Positions 58,795 through 64,000 of a stretch of 64,000 bases of DNA are shown one piece after another. This DNA is from Embiotoca jacksoni (lineage: Eukaryota > Chordata > Actinopteri > Embiotocidae), in NCBI GenBank assembly GCA_022577435.1, contig JAKOON010000008.1, forward strand, positions 496,001 to 560,000. The letters are read 5' to 3'. Both the position numbers and the translations under genes were made by a program. The notes beneath the pieces were generated by a model. The model saw only the letters and a list, made by a program, of their open reading frames with translations. It ran no database searches and was not told the DNA's origin. Within the stretch, counting starts at the first letter, position 1. Each line of letters starts with the position of its first letter.

Positions 58795-59294
58795 GAAAAA
58801 ATGAGTACAACCAGCACGCAGCATGGAACTTAAGGAAAGTTCATCTCCACAGACCTCTAGCATTGATCACTGGGGCCCTAAAGCTATTATCATGATCTAA
58901 TTAGGTTTAACATAAGTCTGTGTCACGGCCCGGTGCAAGGCTGCCTTGTCCCCAATTCCACACTTTAACAGCACCCCTATTTAAAAATAGCACACATGCA
59001 CTACATGAATGCTAATAATTTTTTCCAGTTACACTCAGATCTACTTTAATGTCACACTGAGGTCTAAGCAAAGATAAATGATGTAATTCAAGTGGAAGGT
59101 AACCTCACAGGTCTCCCCTCTCCTGGTGATGCATGTTAGTACTGACAATATATCAAAGAGAGGTAATTTAAGGTAATATAAAACACAGCACCATTCTGGA
59201 AGCATTTGGCTTTTCCACACCATACCGCCCCTTTGATGAACTGGATTGAGAAAAAAAAAAAATTATTTGAATCAGCAATTATTTAAAGATGCAC

Positions 59295-59298
<4 letters not shown>
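58795..59298. other. no gene seen
   Basis: Mixed sequence with an A12 run near 59250. Confidence 0.5.

Positions 59299-59373
<75 letters not shown>
59299..59373. repeat. (CA)37 microsatellite
   Basis: A pure CA run. Confidence 0.97.
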
Positions 59374-59377
<4 letters not shown>

Positions 59378-62300
59378 TTAAATAGGGCTTGCATAGAGAC
59401 TGAATAGTGTGAGCCTTGCCATCTTCACAAAACAACATTTTTCAATGTTGTACAATCTGGGCATCAACTAGTCCTATTGTTTTAGGGTGAGGCTGAGTAA
59501 GCATGCCTCAGTCCCCATATAGGGAAAGACTCCATTATTATCAGTAGTAGTTAGAGAGAAATGCATATACCCCATTTAAATGTGTTCATGGTTTCTGAAG
59601 GACCACTCTCACCAAATGAGCCTCCTCCCCCCCCCTCTTTTGATTGATATGTGAAATCCGTCTCTCTCTGCAGCTCTAAAGGCAGTCCCTGTGTGTGTTT
59701 GAAAGGTGCTCATTGTTGAGTAGAGACCACTTTGTCAAGAAACAATCCTGTTCCCAAGGAAGCTGAGAATGTCTTAAAAAAGATACAGGCCCTTATTGTG
59801 TACATTGGGGAACTTTAATTTTGTGTGTGAGGTCATTTTAATCCTGATTAATTTTTATAGTAGCGGTTGTAGTTCAATGGCTGGTTGCCCTAATGCTCTA
59901 AAGAAGGAGCTAAAAAAAGGAAGAATGGGAAAGAAAGAAAAAAACCACCCATAGACCCGCTGAACAATCCTAAACTTAAAGTGTCTCAGAGAGTGAGGAG
60001 AAGGGTAGAGGCTTTTGTTGATGGACACATTGGGATGTATTTAAGTTCTGCAAAGGAGATTCTCTGAATGGAGGCCTGATTTTTGCTACAAGGTTTAAAG
60101 TGTGTGGTCTAAGGATAGATTTACCACGGTATAAAGTTTGAGCAGGGTAATCTCTTAGGCCAGTGGCTGAGGAGACATTGCCTCTGAACAGGTGCCAAAG
60201 AGGAAAGGCAACAAGCTTCTACACGAGCCTCTGTGACACTGTAAATGAGTGAGCATTCTCATTTGAAATATTGGATATTTACAACCCTATAATATCAAAT
60301 TTGATGTCGGTAAACTTTCATAATGTCAGAGTCTTATTGTCTTTGATAATAGATATCTTATACTTCTTATCTTGTTCAAACTAATGGTCGTATTTGAGTG
60401 GCAGTTTGTCTTTTCATCAGAGCTGCGTGGCGGTTTTGTTGTTGGTTTGCCCTCTGGCCTCTTGTAGATTCCGACTGGATGCGAGCCTATTAGGCAGACG
60501 GGTTGGAAAGTAAACAACAAACAGCTGAAAACATGATCATCCAAACTGCACAAAGATACTCGCAATTTTTTTTTTTGGGAACATTTTAGCATCTTCAAGC
60601 ACTAGATAAACACATAACTTATTTGATTTTGTTGCATTCTTCACGTTGCCGGAGGGTTGCTCATCACCACTGTGGCTAAATGGAAACAGGATCTTGTTTG
60701 AGAAATGTCAGGGTGAGACCAAACATCATGATTCATAATAGTTATTTATGTATCATGTAGCTGAAACTCAGCGGGGGGGGGGCAAAGACATGGTCTTTAC
60801 TAAGTACATATTTTTCTGCTTAGTTTCTCGTCAGTTGGGCTTACGGCCTGTCTTCCTGATGCCATCTCAGTGTTTTTGATCATCCTCAAAATAGCAAGTG
60901 CAGGAGTCAGCTGTTTTGAGCAAAGAAATTAGGTGCATTCAAACAAGTTTCACTGATTTGTTGTGACAATTAAGTTGGAGGCAGACAGATGCACATAGCT
61001 TCAGTTAACTCTAGTTTGGTGACAAATCCTTTTACTTCCTATGAATTCCAGCAGCTAGCAAACATACAAATAAACAAAGACAAATAATACCATCATCACT
61101 GGCACTGCATTTACGGTTGAAAAAAATAAAAGTTTCTAACTTTATGAAAAAAATAAAAATCTGCTGGAGCTTTTTCCTCTAACTGTCCTTTATTTATTTC
61201 TCTGCTATGCCATCCTCCCTCTATCCCCTCTGTTCTGAGATGCAGAGATCCAAGTGCTCAATGGTGCATTACTAAGGACACCTGCTCTGTTGACGTGGCC
61301 AGGCAGATTGACTGTGTATTTGGGTGTGTGTATGTGCACATGTGCTTTTATTCATTCATCAATTTTTAAGCTGAGACTGGGACCAAACCCATCAAAATTG
61401 TTCTGAAGTGAATCTGCTCAAACCTGCCTCAAATTATGTAAAATGGGCTTTAAATCTCTGCCCTAGAGCTACCCGCAACAGTGGCCTTTGGCCACAAAAA
61501 CAGGAAAAAAATAAAACCACGCAGTTTTAAAGTATTAAATATTGAGGTACAAAAAACAACAACATTACTGTTTGAAAAGGTGCTGTTAAATTACTATATT
61601 GTCATTAATCATTTAAATCCCTTTAAAACTATTCATAATGTGAATTGAAATGTAATTTGTAAGAAGTCCATATTTGGTTTTTTCTGCAACATCTCTTAAA
61701 CAGAATGTTTTTGGGAAACAAAATGGACCTCTTGCCACGCCATTTCATTACATTCTTCTTCAAAAATAAATAAATAAAAAAAGTAGAGAGTTGTCTTTCC
61801 AGAGGGTAGAAATGAACAAAGAAGGGACAGTTCAATGCCGAGGGGGGCACAATATGTTTTGTTATACTATACTGTACTTTCTCTATTGCTGTGGAAGGAG
61901 AAAAAGAGTGGAAGTGAAGGAGGCAGAGGGTGAGCAAAAAGGAATATTTTGCCATCTTATTACTGACATTTGAATGAATTCTGTTTGCATTTACTCCTAA
62001 ACCCCTCCACCCTGTGCTCCCACCGCACCCCAACCGACATACAAAAAAATTCGTATTCACTTAGTATGTAGGTCACATTACAGTGGTGTCTAGCTATTGG
62101 ACATGGGCTTAGATAACTGTTTGTCGAGTATTAAATGCTTTCGCTGCATCAGCAGCCTCTGCCACTGGTATTTCTCACACAGCTGTGCAACTGAAAGGAG
62201 GCAGCACCGCAGCAAAAATCGTGTCACACTCATGCACATGCACGCACACGATTTCAACCTCTGACGCGTTTTTGTGTACACTTAAAAAAATCTTGTTTAT

Positions 62301-62961
62301 GTAAAACATTCACTTTTCTCATAAAATTGCCTAAATGTGAAGCTGAAAACAAGTTTTGAAAGCCAGTCAGAGCAGCATGTGTAAATGAGGACCGTGCTTT
62401 GGTGAATAGTAGGTAAACCCATTGACCTGAGGTGCTAACTCAAGCAGATGAATCTTTGCTTTTCTTTCCTCTTATCCCTGTTTGCTTTGGGTGACCTTGC
62501 ACACCAGCACTGATGCAGAGTTTCACATAGCATTGCCCTAATGGCTTAGATAGGCCTCAGTGTGGCCAGTACTTTCCACTGAAAATACCCCTCAATGTTC
62601 GAAGCTTCCCTCCTCAATTGTACACTTGCCTTTCGCTACAACCACTGCAACCTCTGATTTGAAAATGGCCAGGCGGAGGTGCGGGGCAGAGGAGAAAATT
62701 GTACCTGCTTTTATACCAGCAGGATCCAGGCAAGGAGTTAAGTGTTCACTTAAAACAGAGAGGCAGGAAACAAGAGGGGCACCGAGCTGCCGTACAGTTT
62801 TGCCCTCTGTTGTCTTTGCATGAAATGAAAGATGCAAGAACTATGTGTGTTCGTGTTTGTGAGTTTTCCTCCCCTCGCTCTGTCCTTTGTATGAAATGAG
62901 CCCAGATGGTGATTGATTTTTCAAGTGCTGACATCCCTGCTTGAGAAGCGCCCCTCCATTC
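59374..62961. other. no gene seen
   Basis: AT-rich with a G9 run near 60775 and several A tracts. 60415-60500 is more complex (GCGTGGCGGTTTTG, TTCCGACTGGATGCGAGC). The 143-codon - strand frame at 61629-62060 has no domain, is rich in Phe and Ser, and is judged chance. Confidence 0.5.
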
Positions 62962-62997
62962 TACACACACACACGCACATGTACACGCAGACGCACG

Positions 62998-63077
<80 letters not shown>
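62962..63077. repeat. (CA)n microsatellite with CG interruptions
   Basis: CACACACG and ACGCACGC words to 63003, then a pure CA run to 63077. Confidence 0.97.
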
Positions 63078-63080
<3 letters not shown>

Positions 63081-63439
63081 CCTTCTTTGTGCCGAGCAAG
63101 CCAGGCGCACTAACATCTCAGTGCCATCATCATCTTTGTGACTGCCAGCAATTGATTGACAAAAGTATGCATGCAAACAAATAGTCACACACATACATCC
63201 ACACACAGCCATTCTATCAGGCAAGCACAGAGGTCATTTCCACCCTGCCCTTATTTGTAGATGCTCGTTTAAAAATTAGAACGTTAGATAAAATATAAAA
63301 AGCTTTGAGACTACTCAATTTTATTGAAATACATTTGGTTGAAAAAAATAAAATAAAAAAAACAAGGAACACAATATATTCACTGGTTCCAATTCCATAA
63401 AAGGAAACAATTATTTTGTTTGTAAGTTTTGTTTTCAGT

Positions 63440-63479
63440 CCCCCCCCCCCCCCCACACACACATGCACACACAAGCACA
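63440..63479. repeat. C15 tract joined to CA words
   Basis: The C run passes into ACACACACATGCACACACAAG. The third C-then-CA compound in the window. Confidence 0.95.
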
Positions 63480-63739
63480 CATACTACATACTATGTAACA
63501 CTTTACGTTACATTTTTATTTATTTATTCTAAAGTTTAATCAAAATGGTATATACAACGTCTGTGTGAACAATGAGAGAATAAAACAGGGCAATATCAAA
63601 AGATAATGATTGAAGAGATTTTATAGAGTAGCATTTTACAAAATCTTTTCATTGTAAAAAACACAAAAAACAGAAACACAAAGCAATGGCAGGCAGGGAC
63701 AGCATAAAGTGACAGAGAACTGTATGCTACTGCAGCCCC

Positions 63740-63930
63740 ATTGAGTTAAAGTGGCTGTGTGGCTAAATGATGTCATTGGCTAACTAGGCGTTCTCAGGCC
63801 ATTGCCTCTGTTTGCGTGACTAAATACATACAATTAAGACCTCGGCACTTCTCAATCTCTGTGAACTCATTGTTATCCCCGGGTTCAAGTGCACTGATAA
63901 TGGGGGCCAGAGGAAAACAGGCGTAGCAGT
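63740..63930. promoter_or_regulatory. possible conserved non-coding element
   Basis: Repeat-free block with AAATGATGTCATTGGCTAAC (a near-palindromic ATF-like ATGATGTCAT next to CCAAT in inverse), TACAATTAAGACCTCGGC and ATCCCCGGGTTCAAG. No coding frame. Untested. Confidence 0.35.
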
Positions 63931-64000
63931 GAGAGAGACAGAGAGCTGGTGGGTAAAATAGACATCTCATTATTAGTGGCATTCTCTTTCACCCCAACAG

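Noticed and set aside
61629..62060. 143-codon - strand frame
   Set aside because: AT-rich DNA, no recognisable domain, no codon-like pattern, no nearby promoter or splice signals.

Overview
This window looks like non-coding chromosomal DNA from a ray-finned fish, probably a percomorph (the clade is inference). It carries about twenty long (CA)n/(GT)n runs, many A, T, G and C homopolymers, and several interspersed repeats that I recognise from fish genomes. These include a hAT end beginning CAGGGCTGGCCCGA, a decayed hAT transposase C-terminus, a retroelement-derived coding relic and a repeat with the TTTATCCAAAGCGACTTACA core. There is no operon, phage, CRISPR array, rRNA or tRNA. Almost every open frame is a read-through of a dinucleotide repeat or a chance frame in AT-rich DNA.

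Layout. 1-3.0 kb: AT-rich DNA with two segments that look like conserved non-coding elements. 3.0-4.7 kb: a CpG-rich segment, the best candidate for a gene promoter and first exon, with two matching splice donors (AAAG|GTAAGAA) on the + strand. I cannot name the gene. 4.7-49 kb: this reads like one long intron or a gene desert. Microsatellites alternate with stretches rich in homeodomain (TAATTA), POU (ATTTGCAT) and similar cores, the usual look of enhancers around a developmental regulator. That reading is inference and needs an alignment. A transposon graveyard lies at 27.5-29.7 kb, and an 82-bp exon-like segment at 27.04 kb.

49.19-52.05 kb holds the only convincing gene structure. A CRE-like site and two CCAAT boxes precede a leader exon containing a perfect 11-bp inverted repeat. 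Three more exons with good splice signals follow, and an AATAAA with a GT/T-rich tail ends the unit. Exons 2-4 join into one 69-codon frame ending in TAG, but I find no in-frame ATG. It could be a small unannotated protein gene with a missed start, or a spliced non-coding RNA.

52-64 kb: more AT-rich DNA, microsatellites, two or three transposon fragments, and a last possible conserved element near 63.8 kb.

The claims about conserved elements rest on composition and motif look alone. No comparison was possible, so their confidences are low.
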